From JALOTE01 sp031422195 (GTDB lineage: Bacteria > Pseudomonadota > Alphaproteobacteria > Rhizobiales > Rhizobiaceae), in assembly GCA_031422195.1 (NCBI GenBank), contig JANOPZ010000136.1, positions 1 through 9,360 on the forward strand: DNA of 9,360 nucleotides. The letters are read 5' to 3'. A model generated the notes under the pieces. It had not been told where the DNA came from. It saw only the letters and a program-made list of their open reading frames with translations, and did no database searches. The position numbers and the translations under genes are program-made. This document shows, in pieces, positions 1-6,975 of the stretch (position 1 is the stretch's first letter; each line of letters starts with the position of its first letter).

Positions 1-66
1 GATGTCGAGTCGAAGAGCGCTTAGAAATCAAAAGGCTAGACGAAGAATTTTTCGATTAATAACCCC

Positions 67-1695
67 TCACACCAGCCTACTCTGCTCCACCGCAGCTGCA
101 ATAAACCCCGCAAACAGCGGATGCGGTTCAAACGGTTTTGACTTCAGCTCCGGGTGGTATTGCACGCCAATAAACCACGCATGGTTGGGGTATTCCACGG
201 TTTCGGGCAGCACGCCGTCGGGGGACATGCCGGCGAAATGCAGTCCGCAGGATTCGAGTTGCTCTTTATAATCAGCATTCACTTCATAGCGGTGGCGGTG
301 GCGCTCGGTGATGTCTGTTGAGCCATACATCGCTGCAATGCGCGAACCGGGGTCAAGTTTGGCCGCATAGGCGCCAAGGCGCATTGTGCCGCCGAGGTCA
401 CCTGAGGCTTTGCGCTTTTCGAGCATGTTGCCGCGCAGCCACTCAGTCATCAACCCCACAACCGGCGTGCCCTTGTCGCTGAATTCTGATGATGTTGCGT
501 CGGTAATGCCTGCCAGGGAACGCGCAGCTTCAATCACTGCCATTTGCATGCCGAGGCAAATACCAAAATATGGCACGTTTCGCTCACGCGCAAATTTTGC
601 CGCCAAAATTTTACCTTCCGTACCGCGTTCCCCAAAACCGCCCGGCACCAAAATACCGTCCACTTTTTCAAGGTAAGGCGCAGCGTCTTCGTTTTCAAAG
701 AGTTCTGATTCGATCCACTCGAAATTGACCTTCACGCGGTTGGCCATGCCGCCATGAGCGAGCGCTTCCATGAGGGATTTGTAAGCGTCTTTGAGGCCGG
801 TATATTTGCCGACAATTGCAATCGTCACTTCGCCTTCAGGATTGTGAATGCGGTTCGATACTTCCTGCCAGCGCTCCAGCCGGGGCTTGGGTGCAGGATC
901 AATACCGAAAGCCGCCAGCACTTCGCTGTCGAGGCCTTCTTTGTGATATGACATCGGCACATCATAAATGTGTTTCACATCAAGAGCTTGGATAACAGCG
1001 CTTTCGCGTACATTGCAAAACAGCGAAAGTTTCCGGCGCTCTTCCTTGGGTATTTCGCGGTCAGCCCTTACCAGCAAAATATCAGGCGCAATGCCGATGG
1101 AGCGCAGTTCTTTCACCGAATGTTGCGTGGGTTTGGTTTTAAGTTCGCCCGCTGCAGGTATCCACGGCATCAGCGTCAGATGGATGTAAACGCATGTGTT
1201 GCGCGGTAAATCATTGCCGATCTGGCGGATGCTCTCCAAAAACGGCATCGCTTCAATATCGCCAACAGTGCCGCCGATTTCACAAATGACAAAATCAAAT
1301 TCATCATTGCCGTGAAGCACGAAGGTTTTAATTTCATTGGTCACATGCGGAATAACTTGAACAGTAGCGCCAAGGTAATCGCCGCGCCGCTCTTTATCGA
1401 TTATGTTTTTGTAAATGCGGCCAGTCGTTATGTTGTCAGCTTTATTGGCATGGCGGCCGGTAAAGCGTTCATAATGGCCCAGATCAAGGTCGGTTTCCGC
1501 ACCATCATCAGTGACAAACACTTCGCCATGTTGATAGGGCGACATCGTGCCGGGATCGACGTTGAGATAAGGGTCAAGCTTTTTAATGCGCACGCGGTAA
1601 CCGCGCGCCTGCAAAAGTGCCCCGAGTGCAGCTGCTGCGATACCTTTACCAAGTGAGGAAACCACGCCGCCGGTGATGAAAACATATCGCGCCAT
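67..1695 (-). CDS. pyrG: CTP synthase (glutamine-hydrolysing)
   Basis: Cytosolic enzyme that aminates UTP to CTP using ATP and ammonia from glutamine, the last step of pyrimidine nucleotide synthesis. The 542-residue product has the usual full length. The N-terminal synthetase domain (about 1-265) has the P-loop region SSLGKGI (13-19), the likely Mg-binding Asp71 and Glu139 in EIGGTVGDIE, and the UTP/CTP-site stretch KTKPTQHSV (187-195). The class I glutaminase domain (about 290-542) has GGFGERG (352-358), the nucleophile Cys380 in FGICLGMQ, and the His514/Glu516 pair in QYHPE. The ATG is chosen because MARYVFITGGVVSSLGKG is the normal family start; a weak AAGG lies about 11 bases upstream. 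A terminator separates it from secG, so it should have its own promoter within roughly 1696-1768, although I see no convincing -35/-10 pair. The 66 bases beyond its stop to the window edge hold no gene or clear terminator. Confidence 0.98.
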   Translation of the reverse strand: MARYVFITGGVVSSLGKGIAAAALGALLQARGYRVRIKKLDPYLNVDPGTMSPYQHGEVFVTDDGAETDLDLGHYERFTGRHANKADNITTGRIYKNIIDKERRGDYLGATVQVIPHVTNEIKTFVLHGNDEFDFVICEIGGTVGDIEAMPFLESIRQIGNDLPRNTCVYIHLTLMPWIPAAGELKTKPTQHSVKELRSIGIAPDILLVRADREIPKEERRKLSLFCNVRESAVIQALDVKHIYDVPMSYHKEGLDSEVLAAFGIDPAPKPRLERWQEVSNRIHNPEGEVTIAIVGKYTGLKDAYKSLMEALAHGGMANRVKVNFEWIESELFENEDAAPYLEKVDGILVPGGFGERGTEGKILAAKFARERNVPYFGICLGMQMAVIEAARSLAGITDATSSEFSDKGTPVVGLMTEWLRGNMLEKRKASGDLGGTMRLGAYAAKLDPGSRIAAMYGSTDITERHRHRYEVNADYKEQLESCGLHFAGMSPDGVLPETVEYPNHAWFIGVQYHPELKSKPFEPHPLFAGFIAAAVEQSRLV

Positions 1696-1768
1696 GGAGT
1701 TGAAGCCTTAATCAGGGTTGGGCGATTCCGCCAGATAAAAATCAAAACGTTAGAACTTTTCCCAGCCC

Positions 1769-1798
1769 AAATAAAAACCGCCCCTTGAGGGGGCGGTT
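1769..1798 (-). terminator. Rho-independent terminator after secG
   Basis: Read on the - strand, a perfect 9-bp stem, AACCGCCCC paired with GGGGCGGTT, encloses a 5-base loop (CTCAA). It is followed by the T-rich tail TTTATTT. It starts 20 bases after the secG stop codon and ends about 75 bases before the pyrG start. It therefore most likely ends the tpiA-secG transcript and isolates pyrG. On the + strand the hairpin is not followed by a T-run, so it appears directional. Confidence 0.9.
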
Positions 1799-1817
1799 CA
1801 TATTCAGCTCTAAGACG

Positions 1818-2183
1818 TTAATTGCTTGGAACAGCAGGCACTACTGGAACGGCAGGCACTGCCGGCTTGGCATCGGTGCCAACAGCGCCGCCAATTGCAT
1901 CAAGAACGCCAGTGCCCTCGCCTTGCGTGGTTGGCACTCTGTCGAGGATATCAGTTGGAGATTCGCCGTAACGGGCGATAACCGACAAAATCAAAGACGT
2001 TGCAAAAAACGCAGTTGCCAAAATGGCTGTTGAGCGCGTTAAAGCATTTGCCGCGCCGCGCGCCGACATAAAACCAGAGCCGCCGCCAATACCAAGGCCG
2101 CCGCCCTCTGAGCGCTGCAACAAAACAACGCCAACGAGCGCGATAACAATCATCAGATGGATGACAATAATAATAGTTTCCAT
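1818..2183 (-). CDS. secG: Preprotein translocase subunit SecG
   Basis: Small inner-membrane subunit of the SecYEG channel that assists SecA-driven export. The 121-residue product has a first membrane segment at about 2-22, then the conserved cytoplasmic loop QRSEGGGLGIGGGSGFMSARG (23-43), a second membrane segment at about 52-70, and a hydrophilic tail that includes DILDR (78-82). The C-terminus is rich in Pro, Ala and Val and made of short VPAVP-type repeats. I chose the ATG at 2183 because family members begin close to this METIIIVIHLM sequence and a GGAA motif sits at a suitable distance upstream. The frame stays open for 28 codons upstream to an ATG at 2267, but that extension is not family-like. 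It lies 129 bases after tpiA with no good terminator between, so the two are probably cotranscribed. A strong terminator follows secG. Confidence 0.95.
   Translation of the reverse strand: METIIIVIHLMIVIALVGVVLLQRSEGGGLGIGGGSGFMSARGAANALTRSTAILATAFFATSLILSVIARYGESPTDILDRVPTTQGEGTGVLDAIGGAVGTDAKPAVPAVPVVPAVPSN
1827..1862 (-). repeat. 18-bp tandem duplication in the secG tail
   Basis: Two adjacent 18-bp units, 1827-1844 and 1845-1862, match at 16 of 18 positions. The unit is a multiple of three, so it duplicates a six-residue Pro/Ala/Val block at the SecG C-terminus without shifting the frame. The repeated part is the unconserved tail beyond the second membrane segment. Confidence 0.75.
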
Positions 2184-2312
2184 AAATGCATATTCCAATT
2201 TGAGGCTTTCAGCCCAGATTTTATGTGTGCCATACATGCCCGCGCCAAATATGAAAAGCCCGATCATTCAGCTCGACGTGAAATGGGGTTGGTTTATTGT
2301 GTGTTCAACCCG

Positions 2313-3080
2313 TTAAACACCAATGATGCCTAGAAAATCCACGGCCTTAAGGCTGGCGCCGCCGACAAGAGCACCATCAACGTTTGCAACAGCCATAAGC
2401 TCACCGGCATTGGCCGGCTTGACGGAGCCGCCATATAAAATGCGCATTTTATATCCTTGTTGGCCGAAACGCAGTACCAATTCGCGCCGAATAAATGCGT
2501 GCACATCTCGTACGTCTTCCGGCGTGGCCGTCAAACCTGTGCCAATGGCCCAAACCGGCTCATAGGCAATGACAATGGTGGCAGCAGTGGCACCATCTGG
2601 GACCGACCCAGCCAAATGATCGCCTACAACGCTAATCGTTTTGCCCGCTTGGCGTTCTGAGGCGGTTTCACCGACGCAAATAATGGCCAGCGCCCCTGCC
2701 CTGATGGCAGCTTCTGCTTTTGCTAAAACTACCGCGTTCGTTTCGCCATGGTTCGCGCGGCGCTCTGAGTGCCCAACGATTATTGCACTTACGCCTGCAT
2801 CCACCAGCATTTCGGCCGAGATATCGCCCGTGTGTGCGCCGGATGTTTCAGCGTGGCAATCTTGCGCACCAATTTTAAGCGCTGAGTTTTGTATGGCGGC
2901 AACCGCTTGCGCGATTAACGTCGAAGGAACACACAATAGCACATCGGCGCGTCCTGCAATTTCACGTCCTGCAATTTGGGGCGACAAAGCTGCGGAAACG
3001 ATTTTCAATTCGCTTAAGGACGCAGCCAACCCATTCATTTTCCAGTTACCGGCAATCAGCAGTTTTATATCAGGCGTCAT
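2313..3080 (-). CDS. tpiA: Triose-phosphate isomerase
   Basis: Cytosolic glycolytic and gluconeogenic enzyme that interconverts dihydroxyacetone phosphate and glyceraldehyde 3-phosphate. The 255-residue product is full length for a TIM barrel. The active-site residues are present: Asn12 and Lys14 in GNWKMN, the electrophile His104 in VGHSERR, the catalytic base Glu174 in AYEPVWAIGTG with the phosphate-gripping loop at about 176-182, and the phosphate-binding YGGSV (216-220). The ATG gives the normal family start, and a GGAAA motif lies about 9 bases upstream. It is transcribed divergently from the PpiD-like gene across a 191-base region that contains inverted repeats. secG follows in the same direction. 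Confidence 0.98.
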   Translation of the reverse strand: MTPDIKLLIAGNWKMNGLAASLSELKIVSAALSPQIAGREIAGRADVLLCVPSTLIAQAVAAIQNSALKIGAQDCHAETSGAHTGDISAEMLVDAGVSAIIVGHSERRANHGETNAVVLAKAEAAIRAGALAIICVGETASERQAGKTISVVGDHLAGSVPDGATAATIVIAYEPVWAIGTGLTATPEDVRDVHAFIRRELVLRFGQQGYKMRILYGGSVKPANAGELMAVANVDGALVGGASLKAVDFLGIIGV

Positions 3081-3125
3081 ATTGGCGTTTCCAAAGGCGT
3101 TTCAAAAAATAATATTCGTCATAAC

Positions 3126-3145
3126 TGCAGCAAATTATTGCTGCA
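3126..3145. promoter_or_regulatory. Perfect inverted repeat upstream of tpiA, possible operator
   Basis: The arms TGCAGCAA (3126-3133) and TTGCTGCA (3138-3145) are perfect reverse complements separated by four bases. The element is centred about 55 bases upstream of the tpiA ATG, where a promoter would be expected. The size and dyad shape resemble a binding site for a dimeric regulator. No T-run follows on either strand, so it is not a terminator. The regulator is unknown and the site is inferred from symmetry only. Confidence 0.45.
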
Positions 3146-3165
3146 ACCAGCAATTCCAGCAAATT
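3128..3165 (+). repeat. Three CAGCAA(A)TT direct repeats
   Basis: The motif CAGCAAATT occurs at 3128-3136 and 3157-3165, and a one-base-shorter form, CAGCAATT, at 3148-3155. The starts are 20 and 9 bases apart, close to two turns and one turn of the DNA helix. The first copy forms part of the left arm of the inverted repeat at 3126-3145. This could be a cluster of weak protein-binding half-sites in the tpiA/ppiD control region, or simply AT-rich repetition. Confidence 0.4.
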
Positions 3166-3204
3166 CATCCCTGAAAAATGTCATAAACTGGGCTTAATTG
3201 GTTT

Positions 3205-3239
3205 TTCTAGTTTCCAACTTGCGCCCGCCTGAACTAGAA
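3205..3239. promoter_or_regulatory. CTAG-centred inverted repeat upstream of the ppiD-like operon
   Basis: TTCTAGTT (3205-3212) and AACTAGAA (3232-3239) are perfect 8-bp reverse complements with a 19-base spacer. A third CTAG lies at 3256-3259, only 13 bases before the start codon at 3272. The arms are 27 bases apart centre to centre. The element could be an operator for the rightward operon or a weak stem in its leader. I see no clear sigma-70 promoter here, so its position relative to the transcription start is unknown. Confidence 0.4.
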
Positions 3240-3271
3240 GAGCGTAACCTGTTATCTAGAGTGAGATTTTT

Positions 3272-5158
3272 ATGCTTGATTCAATGCGCAAAGCTTCCGG
3301 CGGTTGGGTAGCCAAACTTCTTTTAAGCCTGTTGGTTCTCAGTTTTGCTGTTTGGGGTGTGTCGAGTTCAATGATGACTGGGGCTGGCCCGCGCTCAGTG
3401 ATCGAAGTTGGCAATGCCACAGTTTCGCCTGTGGAATTTCGCTTGGCGTATGACCGGCAGCTTCGCAGCCTGTCGCAACAGTTTGGCACCAAATTAACGC
3501 GCGAACAGGCCGCGTCACTTGGCATTGATCAGCAGGTTTTGTCGCAGCTTAGCGCTGGAGCACTGTTGGATAACCTCGCCAAAGACATGAATCTTGGAAT
3601 ATCCAAAGATCAATTGGCCATTCTCACGTCAAAAGACCCGTCGTTCTTTAATGCCTCCAACCAGTTTGACCGCGGTATGTTTGAGCGCGTCTTGCGTGAA
3701 GTCGGTATGCGCCCGGAAGACTATTTGCAAAATCGAAGCCAAGTCGCACGGCGCCAGCAAATCGTGGATTCCTCAACCGATAGCATGGTAGCACCTCAAG
3801 CTTTTCTCGATGCATTGTCCGTTTATAACGGTGAAACCCGTGATGTTTCTTATTTGGTTTTGCCGCGCCGCTTGATAGAGCCAATACCAGCACCCGATGC
3901 AGCAAAATTACAGACATTTTTTGAAGAAAACAAAGCCGATTATCGGCATCCCGAATATCGCGCGCTTCGCTACGTTAAACTTGCGCCTGATGATATGGCG
4001 GACACCATAGCAATCGCCGATGCTGACGTGCGTGCCGATTATGACAAAAACTTGGCCCGCTTTACCACTCCTGAACAACGCACAATTGAACAGCTGATAT
4101 TTCCTGACCGCGCGGCTGCAGAGGTAGCGCTTGCTTCGCTTAGCACGGGGAAAACCTATGATAATTTGATTGCTGATCAGAAAAAGACCGTCGTGGATGT
4201 GACCCTCGGTACTTTTGATAAAACCACCGTTTCAGACAAAAAAATTGGTGACGCCGCTTTTGCAATCGCTGCAGCCGGCGGTGTTTCACCCGTGATTGAT
4301 GGCGCATTTGGCCCGCTCATTGTGCGCGTCAGTTCTATTGCACCTGCAATCACTAAAACATTTGACGAGGTTAAAGAGAGTATCCGCAAAGAGTTAGCCA
4401 TCAGCAAAGCGTCTGAGAGCATTCTTGACGTGCATGATTCATACGAAGATGCCCGCGCAGGCGGCGACACGATGCAAGGCGCAACACAAAAGTTGGACTT
4501 AAAAACGGTCGAAATTCCTGCAGTCAGTCGCGCCGGTGAAACACCCGATGGGCAGCGGCTGGAAACACTGCCAGAGCCCGCTGCGCTATTGAAACTCGCG
4601 TTTGACTCTGAAGTTGATGCTGAACTACCGCCGATTTCGATTGGTGCAACCGGATTTTTATGGTCGGAAGTTGTTTCAATCACACCTTCACGGGACGCGA
4701 CGCTTGAAGAAGTCAAAGCCCGCGTCACCGCTGATTGGACAAGTGCCGAGGCTGATCGTTTGATTGCTGAAAAAGCCAACGCGCTTCTGACCGAACTTAA
4801 AACTGGCAAATCCCTTATTGAAATTGCAACGGGCCTCGCATTAACCGCTGAAACCACGCCGGGCCTTTCCCGCACCAATCAAAACCCTACACTGGGCGAT
4901 GCCGGTGTTCAGGCCGCGTTTGGCGGGCCTCAAGGCCACAAGGCTGTGGTTTCCAGCGGTGCAGACGGTGCGCAAATCTTGATCAATGTTGATCTGGTTA
5001 GCCGTCCAGAGCCAGATGCTGGGCGGGTTAAAGACGAAATTGCACCGCTTAATACTGCGGTTTCAAACGATCTTCTCGATCAGTTGATTGGAAGATTGCG
5101 CGTCGACACACCCGTCAAAGTCAACCAAACTGCAATAAATCAAGCGCTGAATTTCTGA
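3272..5158 (+). CDS. PpiD/SurA-like membrane-anchored periplasmic folding chaperone
   Basis: The predicted role is to assist folding of newly exported proteins at the periplasmic face of the inner membrane. The 628-residue product has a short positively charged N-terminus (1-12), one membrane segment at about 14-32, and a long periplasmic part. A SurA-type N-terminal chaperone region spans about 42-185, and a degenerate parvulin-like domain lies at about 225-356 (RTIEQLIFPD at 270-279, GAFGPLIVRV at 344-353). A second, diverged repeat of similar type may span about 410-580. The length fits PpiD rather than soluble SurA. The position where active parvulins have a catalytic His is occupied by Glu/Gln, so isomerase activity is doubtful; E. 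coli PpiD is also considered inactive. The ATG at 3272 has a GAGTGAG ribosome-binding site (3260-3266). It is the first gene of the rightward operon, and trpD starts 7 bases after its stop. Family assignment is firm, the exact name less so. Confidence 0.88.
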   Translation: MLDSMRKASGGWVAKLLLSLLVLSFAVWGVSSSMMTGAGPRSVIEVGNATVSPVEFRLAYDRQLRSLSQQFGTKLTREQAASLGIDQQVLSQLSAGALLDNLAKDMNLGISKDQLAILTSKDPSFFNASNQFDRGMFERVLREVGMRPEDYLQNRSQVARRQQIVDSSTDSMVAPQAFLDALSVYNGETRDVSYLVLPRRLIEPIPAPDAAKLQTFFEENKADYRHPEYRALRYVKLAPDDMADTIAIADADVRADYDKNLARFTTPEQRTIEQLIFPDRAAAEVALASLSTGKTYDNLIADQKKTVVDVTLGTFDKTTVSDKKIGDAAFAIAAAGGVSPVIDGAFGPLIVRVSSIAPAITKTFDEVKESIRKELAISKASESILDVHDSYEDARAGGDTMQGATQKLDLKTVEIPAVSRAGETPDGQRLETLPEPAALLKLAFDSEVDAELPPISIGATGFLWSEVVSITPSRDATLEEVKARVTADWTSAEADRLIAEKANALLTELKTGKSLIEIATGLALTAETTPGLSRTNQNPTLGDAGVQAAFGGPQGHKAVVSSGADGAQILINVDLVSRPEPDAGRVKDEIAPLNTAVSNDLLDQLIGRLRVDTPVKVNQTAINQALNF

Positions 5159-5165
5159 CGGCACA

Positions 5166-6191
5166 ATGGACGCGTTCAAACCCTACATTTCGCATGCAGC
5201 TTCGGGCAAACCGCTCTCGCGCAGTGATGCCGAGCAGGCTTTCACGATGATGATGTCGGGTGAAGCAACGCCATCCCAGATTGGCGGGTTTTTAATGGCG
5301 CTCCGCGTCCGTGGTGAAACCGTCGATGAGCTGGCTGGCGCAGTGATGACAATGCGGGCAAAAATGCTGCCAGTTATAGCACCAAGCCATGCGATGGACA
5401 TCGTTGGCACGGGCGGCGATGCATCGGGTTCTTACAATGTGTCAACAGCCACTGCTTTTGTGGTGGCTGCGGCAGGCGTGCCGGTCGCAAAACATGGCAA
5501 CCGGGCCCTATCGTCAAAGTCAGGTTCGGCGGACGTATTGAAAGCGTTGGGCGTCAACTTGGAACTGGATGCCAAAGCTATTTCATGCTGCATTGATGAA
5601 GCAGGTATCGGGTTTATGTTCGCCCCGGCTCATCATTCTGCCATGAGGTTTGTCGGGCCATCGCGCGTTGAACTGGGCACTCGTACTATTTTCAATTTAC
5701 TCGGCCCGCTTTCAAACCCAGCTGGCGTAAAGCGCCAATTATTGGGCGTATTTTCACCCGATTGGCTGTTGCCAATTGCAGAAACCTTGCGTGATCTTGG
5801 CTCTGAAAATGTTTGGGTTGTGCACGGTGACGGCCTCGACGAAATCACGACAACTGGCGAAACAAAAGTGGTCACGTTAGAAGATGGCGAGATAGGCCAT
5901 TTGACGCTGAGGCCCGAAGAGTTTGGCATTAAGCGGGCTACCAAAGAAATGCTGATCGGTGGTGATGCTGTTTATAATGCAGCCGCTTTACGCAATTTGC
6001 TCGGCGGCACCAAAGACGCATACAGAGATATTGTGTTGATGAATGCAGCAGCAGCTTTGGTTATTGCCGGCAAGGTTGATAACATGATTGCGGGGATTGC
6101 TCTTGCAATGCAACTCATCGACAGCGGCGCAGCTCTGAGCACACTTGATAAATTGGTTAAGGTTTCAAACGGTGGCAGCAATAATGGCTGA
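5166..6191 (+). CDS. trpD: Anthranilate phosphoribosyltransferase
   Basis: Cytosolic enzyme of tryptophan synthesis that joins anthranilate to PRPP, giving phosphoribosyl-anthranilate and pyrophosphate. The 341-residue product is full length. An N-terminal helical region (1-70) is followed by the PRPP-binding GTGGD (81-85) and NVSTATAFV (91-99), then KHGNR (109-113), the LLGPLSNP loop (178-185) and the metal-binding acidic motif DGLDE (222-226). There is no fused or adjacent glutamine amidotransferase (TrpG) domain. The start MDAFKPYI matches the family. It begins 7 bases after the chaperone stop with no clear ribosome-binding site, so translation is probably coupled. Its last 8 bases overlap the start of trpC. 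Confidence 0.97.
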   Translation: MDAFKPYISHAASGKPLSRSDAEQAFTMMMSGEATPSQIGGFLMALRVRGETVDELAGAVMTMRAKMLPVIAPSHAMDIVGTGGDASGSYNVSTATAFVVAAAGVPVAKHGNRALSSKSGSADVLKALGVNLELDAKAISCCIDEAGIGFMFAPAHHSAMRFVGPSRVELGTRTIFNLLGPLSNPAGVKRQLLGVFSPDWLLPIAETLRDLGSENVWVVHGDGLDEITTTGETKVVTLEDGEIGHLTLRPEEFGIKRATKEMLIGGDAVYNAAALRNLLGGTKDAYRDIVLMNAAAALVIAGKVDNMIAGIALAMQLIDSGAALSTLDKLVKVSNGGSNNG

Positions 6192-6975
6192 TATTCTCGC
6201 AAATATTGAAGCCTACAAGCGCGTGGAAATCGCCGCAGCCAAAGCCAGTGTTGGCATGGATGAGCTAACCGCGCGTATTTTGGAAATTGAGGCGCCGCGC
6301 GGATTTCTCAAAGCGATCAAGGCGAAACATGCCGCTGGCGAATTTGCACTCATTGCCGAAATCAAAAAAGCCTCACCCTCCAAAGGCTTGATCCGCGCTG
6401 ATTTCAACCCGCCTGAATTGGCAAAAGCCTATGAGCTTGGCGGTGCAGCGTGCTTATCAGTGCTGACCGACGTGCCGTCTTTTCAAGGTGCACCCGAATA
6501 TGTGGCCGCTGCGCGCAGTGCCTGCAACCTGCCCGTTTTACGCAAAGACTTTATGTTTGAGCCGTATCAAGTGGCAGAGGCCCGTAGCTGGGGCGCGGAC
6601 GCCATTCTTATAATCATGGCATCACTTACCGATTACGAAGCAATGGCACTCGAAGACAGCGCGTTTGACTATGGCATGGATGTGCTGGTGGAAGTCCATG
6701 ACGAATATGAGATGGAGCGTGCGATGCGGCTCGCCTCCAGTTTAATTGGCGTCAATAATCGCAATTTGCGCACCTTTGAAGTTGACCTTGCCGTCAGCGA
6801 ACGGCTGTCACGCATGGTCGGCGATGAAAAAACTTTGGTTGGTGAAAGTGGTATCTTCACCCATACGGATTGCCAGCGTTTGGCGGCCAGCAAAATGTCC
6901 ACATTTCTGGTTGGTGAAAGCCTGATGCGGCAGGCCGATGTTGCAGCCGCAACCAAGGCATTACTCAATGGCTGA
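6184..6975 (+). CDS. trpC: Indole-3-glycerol phosphate synthase
   Basis: TIM-barrel enzyme that closes the indole ring of 1-(2-carboxyphenylamino)-1-deoxyribulose 5-phosphate with loss of CO2. The 263-residue product is monofunctional, without a fused TrpF domain. Catalytic and binding residues are visible: Glu59 and Lys61 in AEIKKASPSKG, Lys121 in LRKDF, Glu170 in VLVEVHD, Asn191 in GVNNRNL, and Glu221/Ser222 in GESGI. I start it at the ATG at 6184 rather than the in-frame ATG at 6145. It gives the usual MADIL-type start, has GGTGG 8 bases upstream, and overlaps the trpD stop by only 8 bases. TrpF is not encoded in this window, so the intermediate step must be supplied elsewhere. Confidence 0.97.
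   Translation: MADILANIEAYKRVEIAAAKASVGMDELTARILEIEAPRGFLKAIKAKHAAGEFALIAEIKKASPSKGLIRADFNPPELAKAYELGGAACLSVLTDVPSFQGAPEYVAAARSACNLPVLRKDFMFEPYQVAEARSWGADAILIIMASLTDYEAMALEDSAFDYGMDVLVEVHDEYEMERAMRLASSLIGVNNRNLRTFEVDLAVSERLSRMVGDEKTLVGESGIFTHTDCQRLAASKMSTFLVGESLMRQADVAAATKALLNG

Noticed and set aside
1..66. Imperfect palindrome CGAAGAATTTTTCG (about 40-53) downstream of pyrG as a terminator
   Set aside because: The stem is short, AT-rich and mismatched, and no T-tract follows on the - strand.
2..271. 89-codon + strand frame at the left edge
   Set aside because: Most of it overlaps pyrG in antisense, and the remaining 60 bases show no independent coding signal.
1724..1728. GANTC methylation site upstream of pyrG as a possible cell-cycle control signal
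   Set aside because: A single GANTC in a short gap is expected by chance, and no promoter elements could be placed around it.
2184..2267. Upstream in-frame extension of secG by 28 residues
   Set aside because: The extension does not resemble the start of SecG proteins. The ATG at 2183 has a better ribosome-binding site and gives the family-typical N-terminus.
2286..2311. GGGTTG/CAACCC inverted repeat just after the tpiA stop, considered as a terminator
   Set aside because: The stem is only 6 bp with a 14-base loop, and no T-run follows on the - strand. It is too weak to call, and tpiA-secG readthrough is more likely.
4177..4878. 233-codon open frame on the - strand inside the chaperone gene
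   Set aside because: It is fully antisense to a well-supported gene, is Ser/Ala/Arg-rich as expected of a codon shadow, has no family motif, and has no plausible separate context.
6145..6183. Earlier in-frame start for trpC
   Set aside because: It would add 13 residues inside trpD that do not match the family. The 6184 start has a ribosome-binding site and a compact overlap.
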